From: Congeria kusceri
Taxonomy: Eukaryota > Mollusca > Bivalvia > Myida > Dreissenidae
Direction: 5' to 3'
NCBI GenBank assembly: GCA_027627225.1
Contig: CM051030.1
Span: forward strand, 1,488,001-1,552,000
Length of the DNA: 64,000 nucleotides
The translations under genes were made by a program, and so were the position numbers. Every line of letters begins with the position of its first letter. Within the stretch, counting starts at the first letter, position 1. Shown piece by piece: positions 11,719 to 22,990 of this stretch. The notes below the pieces were generated by a model, which did no database searches, was not told where the DNA came from, and saw only the letters and a list, made by a program, of their open reading frames with translations.

Positions 11719-12395
11719 GGTCTGAGGTCGAAGGCTGTAGATCGAAGTTCATAAGTCTGAGGTCGAAGGTTGTAGATCGAAGTTCATAAGTCTGAGGTCG
11801 AAGGTTGTAGATCGAAGGTCATAAGTCTGAGGTCGAAGGTTGTAGATCGAAGTTCATGAGTCTGAGGTCGAAGGCTGTAGATCGAATGTCATAAGTCTGA
11901 GGTCGAAGTTGTAGATTGAAGGTCATAAGTCTGAGGTCGAAGGTTGTAGATCGAAGGTCATAAGTCTGAGGTCGAAGGTTGTAGATCGAAGGTCATAAGT
12001 CTGAGGTCGAAGGTTGTAGATCGAAGGTCATACGTCTGAGGTCGAAGGTTGTAGATCGAAGGTCATAAGTCTGAGGTCGAAGGTTGTAGATCGAAGTTCA
12101 TAAGTCTGAGGTCGAAGGTTGTAGATCGAAGGTCATAAGTCTGAGGTCGAAGGTTGTAGATCGAAGTTCATCAGTCTGAGGTCGAAGGTTGTAGATCGAA
12201 GGTCATAAGTCTGAGGTCGAAGGTTGCAGATCGAATGTCATAAGTCTGAGGTCGAAGGTTGTAGATCGAAGGTCATAAGTCTGAGGTCGAAGGCTGTAAA
12301 TCGAAGGTCATAAGTCTGAGGTCGAAGGTTGCAGATCGAAGGTCATAAGTCTGAGGTCGAAGGTTGAAGATCTAAGTTCGAAAGTCAAAGGTCGT
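11719..12395. repeat. 35-bp minisatellite (~19 copies)
   Basis: The unit is GTCTGAGGTCGAAGGTTGTA followed by GATCGAAGGTCATAA. The two halves share 'GA/GGTCGAAGGT', so the unit probably arose from an older ~17-bp repeat. Variation is mainly single-base (GGTCATAA vs GTTCATAA). Every frame contains stops. Confidence 0.9.
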
Positions 12396-13484
12396 TACTC
12401 GTATGTCGTATGGGCAGGAGAACATATCGTTGGAACATATACACGCAAGGAAAGTGACTAATGTAGGAAATCTAAAGACTGATAGAAAAACAATGTGACT
12501 TCAAGGGTGTATACATATCTTCAAATCATATACCAAGATATTCAATTGAGAGAATAAAGAAAGTGTGAAATAGCAAAACCCCGGCTGGACTAAATAGTGT
12601 GAAATATTATGAAGTGTTATATCCATGTTTTATATTTAAAGCATGCATGTGGTTTAATTATATGTAATGCATGTACTTTGTGTAATCTTTGCTGATATAT
12701 CTTAGATTTTTAGTAAACATCTTTAACATTTATATTTGTGTTATTACTACAACATTTTCAGAGACGGGGACTCGAATCGAAATTGTCACTTCGTTTCAAC
12801 CGTGTGTCGGCCGATGAAGGCAGCTGTGTGTCAGTCGATGAAGGCAACCATGTGTCCGCCGATGAAAGGCAACCGTGTGTATGCCGATGAAGACACCGCT
12901 TGAGGTCGCTCGCGAGTTCCCCTCGGTCTCTTCTGTCTTTATTAAGTCCAAAACTCCAATACAACTTCCGGTTGCTTCAAGACCACTTCCGGTTGCTCCA
13001 AGACTACTTCCGGTCGCTCCCTAGTCATCCTCGACCTCTTATGTCTATATTAAGTCCAAAAACACAAGATCAAAAGACACGTTTGCAATCATAATCATAC
13101 TGTCCATTAGGATTTTCTATTTCATCCACAGCTTGTGAAAGAATGCGATTTTCATGCGAATTATCTAAAGATGTCATTTCGAGTCCATGATATCAGCAAT
13201 CTGACTCAAAATTAAATCATCTGAATCTAAGACATCCATAATGAAGTGTTTATCCCTTGAAATCCTAGACTATAATGACTGCACTGAATGGGACACCTGG
13301 CGACAGCGCTAAAATTTGGAAACGACACTCATGATTCCAGGCATGCCAAACATCACGTGACCTTATGACGGCGCTAAATTTGGAAATAAAACACGTGTTA
13401 GACATCACGTGCCGTCTAGGAAACACCCATGGGATCGACATTGTGGAAAGTTTCGATTCGATAGGTTAATATGGTATAAAACAC
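12396..13484. other. Mixed intergenic sequence with two tiny tandem arrays
   Basis: 12795-12897 holds four ~25-bp copies of 'gtgtgtcggccgatgaaggcaacc'-type sequence. 12965-13020 holds three ~21-bp copies of 'cttccggttgctccaagacta'-type sequence. 13290-13400 contains two 'gcgctaaatttggaaa' words. No gene seen. Confidence 0.5.
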
Positions 13485-13578
13485 TTGTAGCACCCTTAGA
13501 CCTCAATATGTTAATTATTTAATCTCGGCCTGAGGGCTCGTTAAATAACTAACATATTTCGGTCAAAGAGTGCTACAA
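13485..13578. repeat. 94-bp near-perfect inverted repeat (hairpin)
   Basis: The left arm TTGTAGCACCCTTAGACC continues into AATATGTTA and TTATTTAA. The right arm is its complement (TTAAATAA, TAACATATT, GGTCAAAGAGTGCTACAA). Arms are ~38 bp with few mismatches around an 18-bp loop. It has no coding content. Whether it is a relic transposon or a structured regulatory element cannot be told. Confidence 0.75.
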
Positions 13579-14865
13579 CTATTACTTATCTCATACAGCT
13601 TACGTTGTTATAATCTTCTGAGAACTTATTAGTCGGTTTAATTTATGTACAAGATACAATAACATGTTAAATAACAGTGAATTAGAATTTTTCTGTTTGG
13701 TACGAACACAAACTGATATTTGGTTGTGATGATTGTGTCCGGATATATTGGAATTAGTCCGACTTATGTGTAAAGACCCATTCCGCGCCCCGGTTTTGTA
13801 AATAAATATCACAGCTACGCCCGTCCAAATGCGTCTCAATGCTCTGCTTGTGTGGGTCATGTCGAGCTGACGTGTAAACCGGACGTTTACAGACCGGAAG
13901 CAAATGACGGACCGTCCTGACTTAGGTCCAAATCCGGCTTCCTCCATATTGACTGGTACACGTGCACCGTGTTTTTTTGACGACGGAGAAGAATACGATT
14001 AGCTACTTGCGATTTACGCACATAACAAACAAAGTAGATCTATTGTTTCGCATTCCCGCCCCGCACAAACTCATTATCATGTTTATTACACCTTAACTAC
14101 GTTGAAAATAAGTATTTGTGTTTGGAACACAACATCACCAACAACCATTTATTATCTCTTAAGCATACAATTGCTTTTTAGCCAAATGTAAAAGTTAACA
14201 CAAGTGGTATACATCGATGAGAAAAATATTAAATTAGGTATTGATAGAAGTTAACAATGGAAATATGTATCCCTAACAAAGTAATAAATATCACAGTGCT
14301 TTGGAACATGTGCACGACAGATACTAAATATCGGCGGACTTTACTTGCAACCTTTTTGTCAAAATCTTCAAACTATGCATTTCTTTGTCAGACTAAACTC
14401 GTATTATAGAATGTCCTTATTTTTTTTAAACATTTGTAAATACCAGCATGTAACTCTTAACTTGGAGAACACGTGACCATATGGTTTAACAACAATATTG
14501 TGTGTCCCCCTCCCACGAAAAGAAATGGCCACGACTTAAAATATTGTTGACTTCGTTGATGAAAATGGACCATTGTGAAACTGGACATGCAAACGCTCGT
14601 CTGATGTTGATTATGAGAATTTCTAACACAAACCTTAAAAACCTATACAGCAGTATAACATTCACAGAAATTATCAGTGCTGATAACAACGCCAGGCTGA
14701 GGAATGTTTGTGACCTCGAAACTAGGCTTTCCACAATATTAAAGTTATGCATCTGCATTTATTTTTCAGTTTTTTTTTTCTTGTAATTTGTTACAAAAAG
14801 TTGACCATAATTTTTATAATAATTGCTTTCTCGTATAATAGTTTTCTTGATTATTACAAAGTGTA
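13579..14865. other. Intergenic sequence including a dispersed-repeat fragment at ~13860-13975
   Basis: 'gtaaaccggac.tttacagaccgga' and 'actggtacacgtgcacc' at 13875-13970 recur as 'gtgaaccggaagtctacaaaccgga' and 'accggtacacgtgcacc' at 19428-19490. Both copies lie a few hundred bases upstream of a 31-bp type array. Open frames at 13600 and 14486 show no recognisable domain. Confidence 0.45.
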
Positions 14866-15300
14866 AAATCTTTATTCGTGATCGTCACAATCACTCTGTA
14901 CAATCTTCATTCGTGATGATACCAAATTAAACGATAAGTTTTCCCGATGATGACGTAATGTACGATATTATTCACTATGATTACAGGGTGGACGATCTTC
15001 ATTTGTGATGAATAGATACTGTACTACCTTTTGTCGTGACGGTCAGTGTACGATACATTTTTTGTGACGATACCATTCTATATGATCTTTGTGTATGATG
15101 ATCACTTAGTGAACCGTCTTTATTCGTGATGATCACACATGTAAGATCTGTATTACCCGTGATCACTTAGAGCACAGTCATTATTTGTACGGCCTTTATT
15201 CCCTATGATCACTAAATGTATTTTTCTTGATCACTGAGTAAAAGATCATCAACCCATTGCCCTACTGTACGATCTTTATCCAATATGATCACGTGATATC
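14866..15300. repeat. Degenerate array of the 31-bp 'gatctttattcgtgatgat' repeat
   Basis: About 10-12 poorly conserved units have the words 'gatctttattcgtgatgat' and 'cactnagtgtac'. It is the same family as the better conserved array at 19845-20300. Confidence 0.6.
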
Positions 15301-15440
15301 AAAATTGTAAGACATATTAATAAAGAGTCCTGATATTGCAATGGTGTGCTGCCATTGCCTGTGATAAGCTAAACTAAATCGTTGACGATTCAGACCGATA
15401 ACACTCAAGATCTATACTAAATGTTGTTTTGTTGGTGGTG

Positions 15441-17125
15441 TTTTTGTTGTGAAACGTCGTTGTGACGCCTGGTTGTGTTACGTTGTTGTGTCGCCTGGTT
15501 GTGTTACGTTGTTGTGTCGCCTGGTTGTGTTACGTCGCTGTGTCGCCTGGTTGTGTTACGTTGTTGTGTCGCTTGGTTGTGTTACGTCGTTGTGTCGCAT
15601 GGTTGTGTTACAGTGGTGTGTCGCCTGGCTATGTTACGTCGCTGTATCGCCTGATTGTGTTAAAATGTTGTGTCGCCTGGTTGTGTTTCGTCGTTGTGTC
15701 GCCTGGTTGTGTCACGTCCTTGTGTCGCCTGGTTCTGTTACAATGTTATGTCGCCTGGTTAGGTTACGTCGCTGTGTCGCCTGATTGTGTTACAATGTTG
15801 TGTCGCCTGGTTGTGTTTCGTCGTTGTGTCGCCTGGTTGTGTCACGTCGTTGTGTCGCATGGTTGGGTTACGTTGTTGTGTCGCCTGGTTATGTTACGTT
15901 GTTGTGTCGCCTGGGTGTGTTACGTCGCTGTGTCGCCTGGTTGTGTTACGTTGTTGTGTCGCCTGGTTGTGTTTCGTCGTTGTGTCGCCTGGTTGTGTCA
16001 CGTCGTTGTGTCGCCTGGTTGTGTCACGTCGCTGTGTCGCACGGTTGTGTTACGTCGTTGTGTCGCATGGTTGTGTTTCGTCGTTGTGTCGCCTGGTTGT
16101 GTTTCGTCGTTGTGTCGCATGGTTGTGTTACGTCGGTGTGTCACCTGGTTGTGTTACGTCGCTGTGTTGCCTGGTTGTGTTACGTCGCTGTGTTGCATGG
16201 TTGTGTTACGTCGTTGTGTCGCATGGTTGTGTTACAATGTTGTGCGCCTGGTTATGTTACGTCGCTGTGTCGCCTGGTTGTGTCACGTCGTTGTGTCGCT
16301 TGGTTGTGTTACGTCGTTGTGTTGCCTGGTTGTGTTACGTCGTTGTGTCGCCTGGTTGTGTTACGTCGCTGTGTTGCTTTGTTGTGTTACGTCGTTGAGT
16401 CGCATGGTTGTTTTACAATGTTGTGCGCCTGATTATGTTACGTCGCTGTGTCGTCTGATTGTATTACAATGTTGTGTCGCCTGGTTGTGTTTCGTCGTTG
16501 TGTCGCTTGGTTGTGTTACGTCGTTGTGTCGCCTGGTTATGTTACGTCGTTGTGTCGCCTGGCTGTGTTACGTCGCTGTGTTGCTTGGTTGTGTTACGTC
16601 GTTGTGTCGCATGGTTGTTTTACAATATTGTGCGCCTGATTATGTTACGTCGCTGTGTCGTCTGATTGTATTACAATGTTGTGTCGCCTGGTTGTGTTAC
16701 GTCGTTGTGTCGCCTGGCTGTGTTACGTCGCTGTGTTGCTTGGTTGTGTTACGTCGTTGTGTCGCATGGTTGTTTTACAATATTGTGCGCCTGATTATGT
16801 TACGTCGCTGTGTCGTCTGATTGTGTTACAATGTTGTGTCGCCTGGTTGTGTTTCGTCGTTGTGTCGCCTGGTTGTGTCACGTCGTTGTGTCGCCTAGTT
16901 GTGTTACGTCGTTGTGTCGCCTGGTTGTGTCACGTCCTTGTGTCGCCTAGTTGTGTTTCATCGTTGTGCCGCCTGGCTGAGTTACGTCGTTGTGTCGCCT
17001 GGTTGTGTTACCTCCTTGTGTCGCCTAGTTGTGTTTCGTCGCTGTGTCGCCTGGTTGAGGTACGTCGTTGTGTCGCTTGGTTGTGTTACATCAGCGTGTT
17101 GCCTGGCTGTGTAAGTGGCACTTGG
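15441..17125. repeat. 26-bp minisatellite B (~65 copies, 1.7 kb)
   Basis: The unit is TGGTTGTGTTACGTCGTTGT followed by GTCGCC, G/T-rich on the + strand with three CpGs. All three + frames are open for long distances (up to 452 codons) because the unit lacks stops. Since 26 is not a multiple of 3, every frame reads the same 26-residue Cys/Val-rich cycle (for example RRCVAWLCYVVVSPGCVTSL). Higher-order blocks are visible: a ~185-bp segment with the rare 'ttttacaatattgtgcgcctgat' variant recurs near 16240, 16410, 16620 and 16775. No start context, splice site or domain supports a real protein. Confidence 0.9.
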
Positions 17126-17910
17126 TTCTTTAACATGTTTACGTAGCCTGATTGTAATCACGTGCAAATGATTGTGTTTCTTGTTTCAGTAACTCCTGAT
17201 AGTGGCGTGAATGGGTCGCGTGATAACGTTATAGATGTAAAATTATTGATAATAAATTAACAAAACATATTTGTTTTAACTATTTGGAAATGACCCTAGT
17301 GCGAAAAAGCAACCATTGTTTTTAATACATAACACACATAATTACAAATAATGTGCATCTTACACTCAAACATATTTATCTTATGTTTCTCTTGTTACTA
17401 ATACATATTTTAAATTATTATCTTAACTGCGACGCGTTTCGATATTAATAATATGTTTTTTTTTATTTAAAAATAAAAGCAGATATGGTTTTTCAAATAA
17501 TATTGCATACTGTCGGTAATACTTTTCAATTTCCAAAATTGAAAGTAAATTTCAAAAGCATAATAATTCATATGTAATTACCGAAAAAAAGCATTATTAA
17601 TGTCCGCAATGTTTTAGGAAATTTCGGAAATAACAATCATTTTGAGTCGTTTTCGAAAAAGTCAATGCAAAAGCATAGCAATTCATAATATATTAATATT
17701 ATAAAAAAGTATTTCATAACTGGAATAAAAAAAAATATAATAAAGGTATAGTTTACGTTCAAGGAGCTTTGTTTCCTATTGCACAATAAATGATATCAGA
17801 TGATAGTAATGCGCTATGCCGAGACATGCACATTAAATAAATGATAAATAATATAATACACAATGAGATATTTGATAAAAACAAATCAGAAAAAGTAATT
17901 GAAAAAAAAA
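17126..17910. other. AT-rich sequence, nothing recognised
   Basis: Poly-A/T-rich unique sequence without supported features. Confidence 0.45.
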
Positions 17911-18000
17911 CAACCGAGCGGGTATCGAACTCACGACTTAGGAGCCATACGAAGAAATAACAGTAGTCAGCGCTTTAAACACCTGCACTATTCTGCTTTG
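17911..18000 (-). mobile_element. tRNA-like SINE head (fragment)
   Basis: On the minus strand 'gtgagttcgatacccgctcgg' gives a Pol III B-box-like GAGTTCGATACC. Upstream is 'gtgcaggtgtttaaagcgctgac' at A-box distance. The cloverleaf is too degraded for a functional tRNA. An older tRNA-derived SINE is the likeliest explanation. Confidence 0.4.
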
Positions 18001-18529
18001 TAAGGGAACATGTGTAAGCTCTGCTTGTACAAAATACTCACAATTCTGACGTCAAAATGTGAACATAAAAGGGGCCATTCAAACACGACCTGTATTATAA
18101 ATGATTCTTATCTCATAATGCGAAAACTATTTTGCCATTATATATAACTTATTTTATTATATGCTAGTTTTAATATCTTAATTTCAGATTTAAAAAAAAA
18201 TTACCCCATTGAGGAACTTTTTGTTGACATAGTCCCTTTAACAGAATGTGATGTCAAAATCATCTGAAACAATAATTAAACCAGATTCATTAAAACGTAT
18301 GCTTCTTGGAAAACAACCCGCACGAAATGATACCAGTTCTCATAACACCGAACTAGAGTAATATCCATTTATAGTTATATACCTTACCCTACAACGTATG
18401 TGTCAATAAATCCTATGATCCTTCACTTTGTATGCAACAAAATATATATGTTTCGCTTTTGTATGATTTATATAAAACGTTCATTCTAACATGACACGCA
18501 CAGAGTTTTCTATACACAAAGAGCACAAC
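18001..18529. other. Nothing recognised
   Basis: AT-rich unique sequence. Confidence 0.45.
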
Positions 18530-18805
18530 TCACCGTTGTTAAACTACCAATAAACAACCCGAAAAATAGTTCAAAACTGTAAAAAATAATTTGCATTGTT
18601 ATTGCAGAAAATGTTGTCAGGTCATGTGAGAATCAAAATAATGTTCGCATTATCGTTGTTTATCGGTTAATAAACCCCGATTTATCGATCTGATGCCGTA
18701 TATAACACCACTTGGGCTAACGCCGTCGTAGTTTAATTCATACGCATCAGAATTCCAAATCGTTATTAATTAGCCGATAAACAACTCTATAAATCAAACA
18801 TTGTT
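18530..18805 (-). mobile_element. GTTGTTTA palindromic element, copy 4
   Basis: It begins 'ccgttgttaaactaccaataaacaaccc', has 'atcgttgtttatcggttaataaac' and 'gggctaacgccgtcgtagtttaattcatacgca', and ends 'ttagccgataaacaactc'. It shares motif order with the copies at 7170 and 21545 but is more diverged. Confidence 0.55.
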
Positions 18806-19844
18806 TATTTAATAATGTACGCAAAGCATGTCGGTTCCAAACGAACACGAAATGTTGTATTTAGTGGATAATATCGTATAAAAAAAATCGGAGTAGTGAT
18901 CGGGATATCGTGAGTTCGAACTGTTTTTTTTTTTGGCAGTCTCATTAGTTTTGCCAGATAGTGGTAAAAAACATCATACACGTACGAACGTATACATAAA
19001 GGATCACAAATCAACCAACAGCTTGCAGTCACTGACGCATTTGTATTGATTCGTGTATAAAGTAACAGTGTTAGACCGCATGTACATGTTTTTAATTTTC
19101 TTTATTAAAATTGAACTACATGCATATAATTATGTGTGCGTTTATGATAAACAAAAACGACCATGTTCAATTTCTTTTTTTGCATGTATTTATGCTGGCA
19201 AGATTATTCGCTTTCTAAAAATATGGTCCGTGAGTTATAAACATAATTCCCTTTCAACGTTCCTCCTGCCCAGGCGTCAGAATACGCTTGTTGGTCGGTA
19301 CATAGACTGGTCTATAATTCCGGCCTGGTTCTTGACATGTGGAACTCTCTTCAGCACCAATTGTCGTCTGCACTTCTGCTCCGTGTCACATTTCCTGTTT
19401 TCGAGTTGCGGATTAGTTCGAGCTGGTTCGTGAACCGGAAGTCTACAAACCGGATGCGAGTGATTCCGTATGACCGGTACACGTGCACCAAGCTTCTCGG
19501 CGACATCGAGTGCACGATCTCCTTGAAATAATCTATTTTGCATGCCTTCAATCTATTATATTCTGGCGTACATGCTACGTAACATGACAGGACTCTTCTG
19601 ATATTGGCAGCGAAGTTTAAAGGGGGTTGTTCACAGAATTTTCATATTTCAAATGCAAGCCTGTTAAAACAACTCTTTTTTTAGAAACAAACACTTGATA
19701 CTGGTCTTGTATGACGTTGGTCTGATATTACTCTTGTATTCGTAGTTCTGGTATTACGTGATTATATCATAACATAAGGACTAAGACAATTCTTGTGTTG
19801 CTTTGTTTTTCTGACTGCTAAATGTACAATATTTTAGCGATAAT
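18806..19844. other. Intergenic; repeat fragment at 19425-19510
   Basis: A minimal tRNA-like head, 'gatcgggatatcgtgagttcgaac', lies at 18898-18922. The 19425-19510 block matches 13875-13975. Overlapping open frames at 19277-19551 on both strands arise from a GC-richer patch and show no domain. Confidence 0.45.
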
Positions 19845-20300
19845 TACTTATTGTACTATCTTTATTCGTGACGATTACTTAGTGTACGATCTTTATTCGT
19901 GACGATTACTTAGTGCACGATCTTTGTTATTGAGGTTTACTTAGTCTACGATCTTAATTCATGAGGATTACTTAGTGTACGATCTTTATTCGTGTTGAAT
20001 ACTTAGTGTACGATCTTTATTCGTGATAACTACTTAGTTTATTATCTTTATTCGTGATAATTACTTAGTGTACGATCTTTATTAGTAATAACTACTTAGT
20101 GTGCGATCTTTATTCGTGATAATTACTAAGTGTACTCTCTTTACTCGTGACGATTTCTTTGTGTACGATCTTCGTTCTTGATGTTTACTTATTGTACGAT
20201 CTTTATTCACGATGATTATTTGTATATGATCTTTATTCGTGAAGAATACTTAATCTACGAGCTGTATTCGTGATGATTGCTTCATGAACGATCTTTAGGC
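19845..20300. repeat. 31-bp tandem array (~14 copies)
   Basis: The unit is GTGTACGATCTTTATTCGTG followed by 'acgattactta'. Period 31 is measured between 19861 and 19892. A related degenerate array is at 14866-15300. Confidence 0.85.
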
Positions 20301-21544
20301 TTGACAATGATTACTGTATGTTCTACCAAATCTGGCATTCCATATTTAAGAAAAAGACGATCTCGAATGCATGTTATTTAATAATGTATTTCACTTTTTA
20401 TTAAATTGAGCAATATTGTTTATATAAACCTGTCGAAAAAAATAGATACAGTGATAAATAAAAAGCCCCATTGGTTTGTAGTGAAAATGTTCTTGTTATA
20501 ACAAGAAACAGTCGTCGTGGTAGCGTTGTCAACGTATGTGTTCTTTAAATGTCGTTCTGGACCCGTATTCACAAATATATTCTGAGACTTAAGACGTAAT
20601 CATAAAGAATATTTTTGAAACTGTTCTGTTCTAAGACGCTGTTAACTTTAATCTTTCTTGGTATTTATCAACTCTAATTACGGCATTCTTTATTTAAAAC
20701 GACTGGTAATGACAATAGCGACGTTGGTACCCGGCATATTTGCGAACGCAGAAATATTTTTTCTTAAGTCTGAGTCTAAGTCTAAGTCTGAGTATATGGG
20801 ATGTTGAATACGGGCTCAGATGCCAGGTTCATGATTATTACTAGAAATGTGAATATGATATACATTTTGCAAAATCAAGCATGAGTGTCGAAAATATTGA
20901 ATGGGCAAATTGTTGACTCGACGTCGGAATCAGCAGTCGTGAGTTTCGTGTGCAATACATTCAAGTGCAGTTTGTTGCCGACCTTGAACATTTTAACAAA
21001 TAGAAAGCCTAGATAGTGTTACTCATGTAATTGAAGCGTGAGACACCGGGGTTTTATAAATTACAGATTATATTAGTTTGTACCAAAATCACATACACCT
21101 GCTGTATTGCTCGTTTTTTACTACTCTATATTCAGAATCGTTTAATCATAAAAAATATGTCCTAAGTTATTAATGAATACTTTCTTGAAATTTAATAAAT
21201 TTAACTTTTGTTTAAATATATTTTTGAACTTCTGTTTCACAAATCTTTTCACAAAATTAAGATATATTTCAGAAAAAAAATAAACCTACTTAATTTAACT
21301 GAAATTATTGATGCACTACATCTACGTGTGTACCTTCGAACTCTCGCTCATTTTGTGTGCCATGTGTGCTTTTATATAATAAAAAAATGGCAAAACGAAT
21401 TCTTTTGAATGTACATATTTCAGCATTTGTAATAACAACAGAAGACAATTGTAAGACACATATTTTCATCCATCGTCATACATTTTAATGCAAACATTCC
21501 AAAAATGAATCGATCTTAATATAAAACTTAGACAATACTTTTCG
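20301..21544. other. Nothing recognised
   Basis: AT-rich unique sequence with a short 'aagtctgagtctaagtctaagtctgag' run at 20766-20795. No supported exon. Confidence 0.45.
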
Positions 21545-21835
21545 ATTTATCGTTGTTTATCGGCCAATAAACAATGTTGTGTTGTCGTAATGCATAGGAA
21601 TTCTACCATGAGGGCGTAGCCCGAGTTGTTTAATAGCGACGCATCAAAACAACAAAATTATTTCGATTCTAACATGATTTGACATATTCATTGTATTTTT
21701 GCTATTTTTTCCCCTAATTGGACTACTTTTAACATAACTCCGCTCAAAATCGGAACTTCTTTCTGCGTTGTTTATTAGTTAGTTTAACGACGATAATTTT
21801 GTTCTTTGTCTATAGAAAAAAATAGTGAGTATGAT
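21545..21835 (+). mobile_element. GTTGTTTA palindromic element, copy 5
   Basis: It contains 'cgttgtttatcggccaataaacaa', 'gagggcgtagcccgagttgtttaatagcgacgcatc' in pieces, then 'ttctgcgttgtttattagttagtttaac', ending near 'ttgttctttgtctatag'. This is the most complete copy and shows both outer and inner palindromes. Confidence 0.6.
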
Positions 21836-22599
21836 TTTAGAATATTTTATAACCTGGTGACCAAGCTTTGGAATTATAATCAAAAGGAATCTAGCAACGC
21901 TCTCGAGGTTCAATAACCATCCATAAAAGCGAAAACCTGTACGATATTAAAATGCGACAATTATTTCCATTTTGGCATGATGTGACAAATGAACTCTGCA
22001 ACTATGTACATTCTACGGTGTTCCGAGCATGTTCACGTTCGCACGCGCGTCACCGCTGTCCGTCACAGTTACGTCATTCAGTATCTTAATCAAATTCATT
22101 GTTACATAAGTTTCCTTTATAATAAGTGAAGAATGACGTCAGTTTTTAGACTATTTGTTAACGTTGTTCATTTAAAATTCTAACACGGCACGCGGCTAGT
22201 TTTCCATAGATAAAGAAGGCAAACAGCTGTGGGCTATTCTGCAACAAATTATGGGCGGAGGGTTATGTTTTGAAAATAGTTCCGGAATTTCGAAGAAATT
22301 GTTCCGTTAAATGCACGTGCGTAAACGCGCGATAGCAAAATTGTGACAAACAAATCATGTAGCGCAATAAATCGACATTTGTACTACATATTTTATATTT
22401 AAGTTCACAAAAACGTTTACGTTTTGTGAATATGCTTTAATTTGTACTTGTCAACATAATATTTTCACTGTATTTATAAATAAGTATGACGCCATTTGCT
22501 CAATGTTTATCAATGAAGCTGACGTCATTTTGAATTATTATTTATTGACGTTACAGAAACGCACGAGTAAATGTAGCCTTCTTTGCGCAAAATGGGCGG
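21836..22599. other. Intergenic; two CRE-like palindromes
   Basis: TGACGTCA occurs at 22134-22141 and 22520-22527. A short GC-richer patch is near 22010-22080. No promoter or gene can be assigned. Confidence 0.4.
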
Positions 22600-22800
22600 T
22601 GTTTAGATAAATATAGTTCTCATACATAACCTTTACAAATACAGACGATTGTTATATCAGATCGTGTTAGAATCGAAATAATTGACGGGTAAGCGTTCGT
22701 TATTGCGGTAATAACCAACGCACCAACGTTGTTACGTTTCCGATGTCAGTTATCATATCACTCGGCTATCGCCCTCGTGGTTTAATTCCTACGCAACAAC
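22600..22800 (-). mobile_element. GTTGTTTA palindromic element, copy 6 (diverged)
   Basis: It shares 'tcatgttagaatcgaaataatt'-type sequence, 'actcggctatcgccctcgtgg' and 'tttaattcctacgca' with copies 4 and 5, but the palindromes have decayed (gttattgcggtaataac). Confidence 0.45.
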
Positions 22801-22818
22801 AAAAACAACAACAGTAAG

Positions 22819-22980
22819 GTCGCAGTGGTGTAATGGATGTGGTGTCCGCCTTGCGATCGGGAGGTCGTGAGTTCGATCCCTACTCGGGTAGCGTTCCAAT
22901 CTCTCTCAAGTACTGGTTCTACCCAGGAAACCGACCCGAGAGCGTCTCAGTAAGTCTCAAACTTTCGACACAATCGAGCC
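22819..22980 (+). mobile_element. tRNA-derived SINE, family A (complete head and body)
   Basis: The head carries an A box (TGGTGTAATGG) and a B box (GAGTTCGATCC) at normal Pol III spacing. It is followed by 'ctactcgggtagcgttc' and the body 'caagtactggttctacccag gaaac'. Antisense copies occur at 29279, 30483, 31018, 31570 and 32064, and the body is tandemly amplified at 490-950. This copy is the best reference for the family in the window. Confidence 0.85.
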
Positions 22981-22990
22981 AAAATATAAA

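Noticed and set aside
11719..12395. Regular 35-bp spacing considered as a CRISPR array
   Set aside because: The whole unit repeats with no variable spacers, and the genome is eukaryotic.
14486..14786. 90-94-codon frames overlapping on both strands
   Set aside because: No motif, and both strands equally open; typical chance frames.
15462..16820. 452-codon open frame, Cys/Val-rich
   Set aside because: It lies wholly inside the 26-bp minisatellite, all three frames are equally open, and there is no start context, domain or splice site.
22134..22527. Two TGACGTCA sites as a promoter
   Set aside because: No TATA/Inr, no exon and no GC island nearby; 8-mers of this kind occur by chance.
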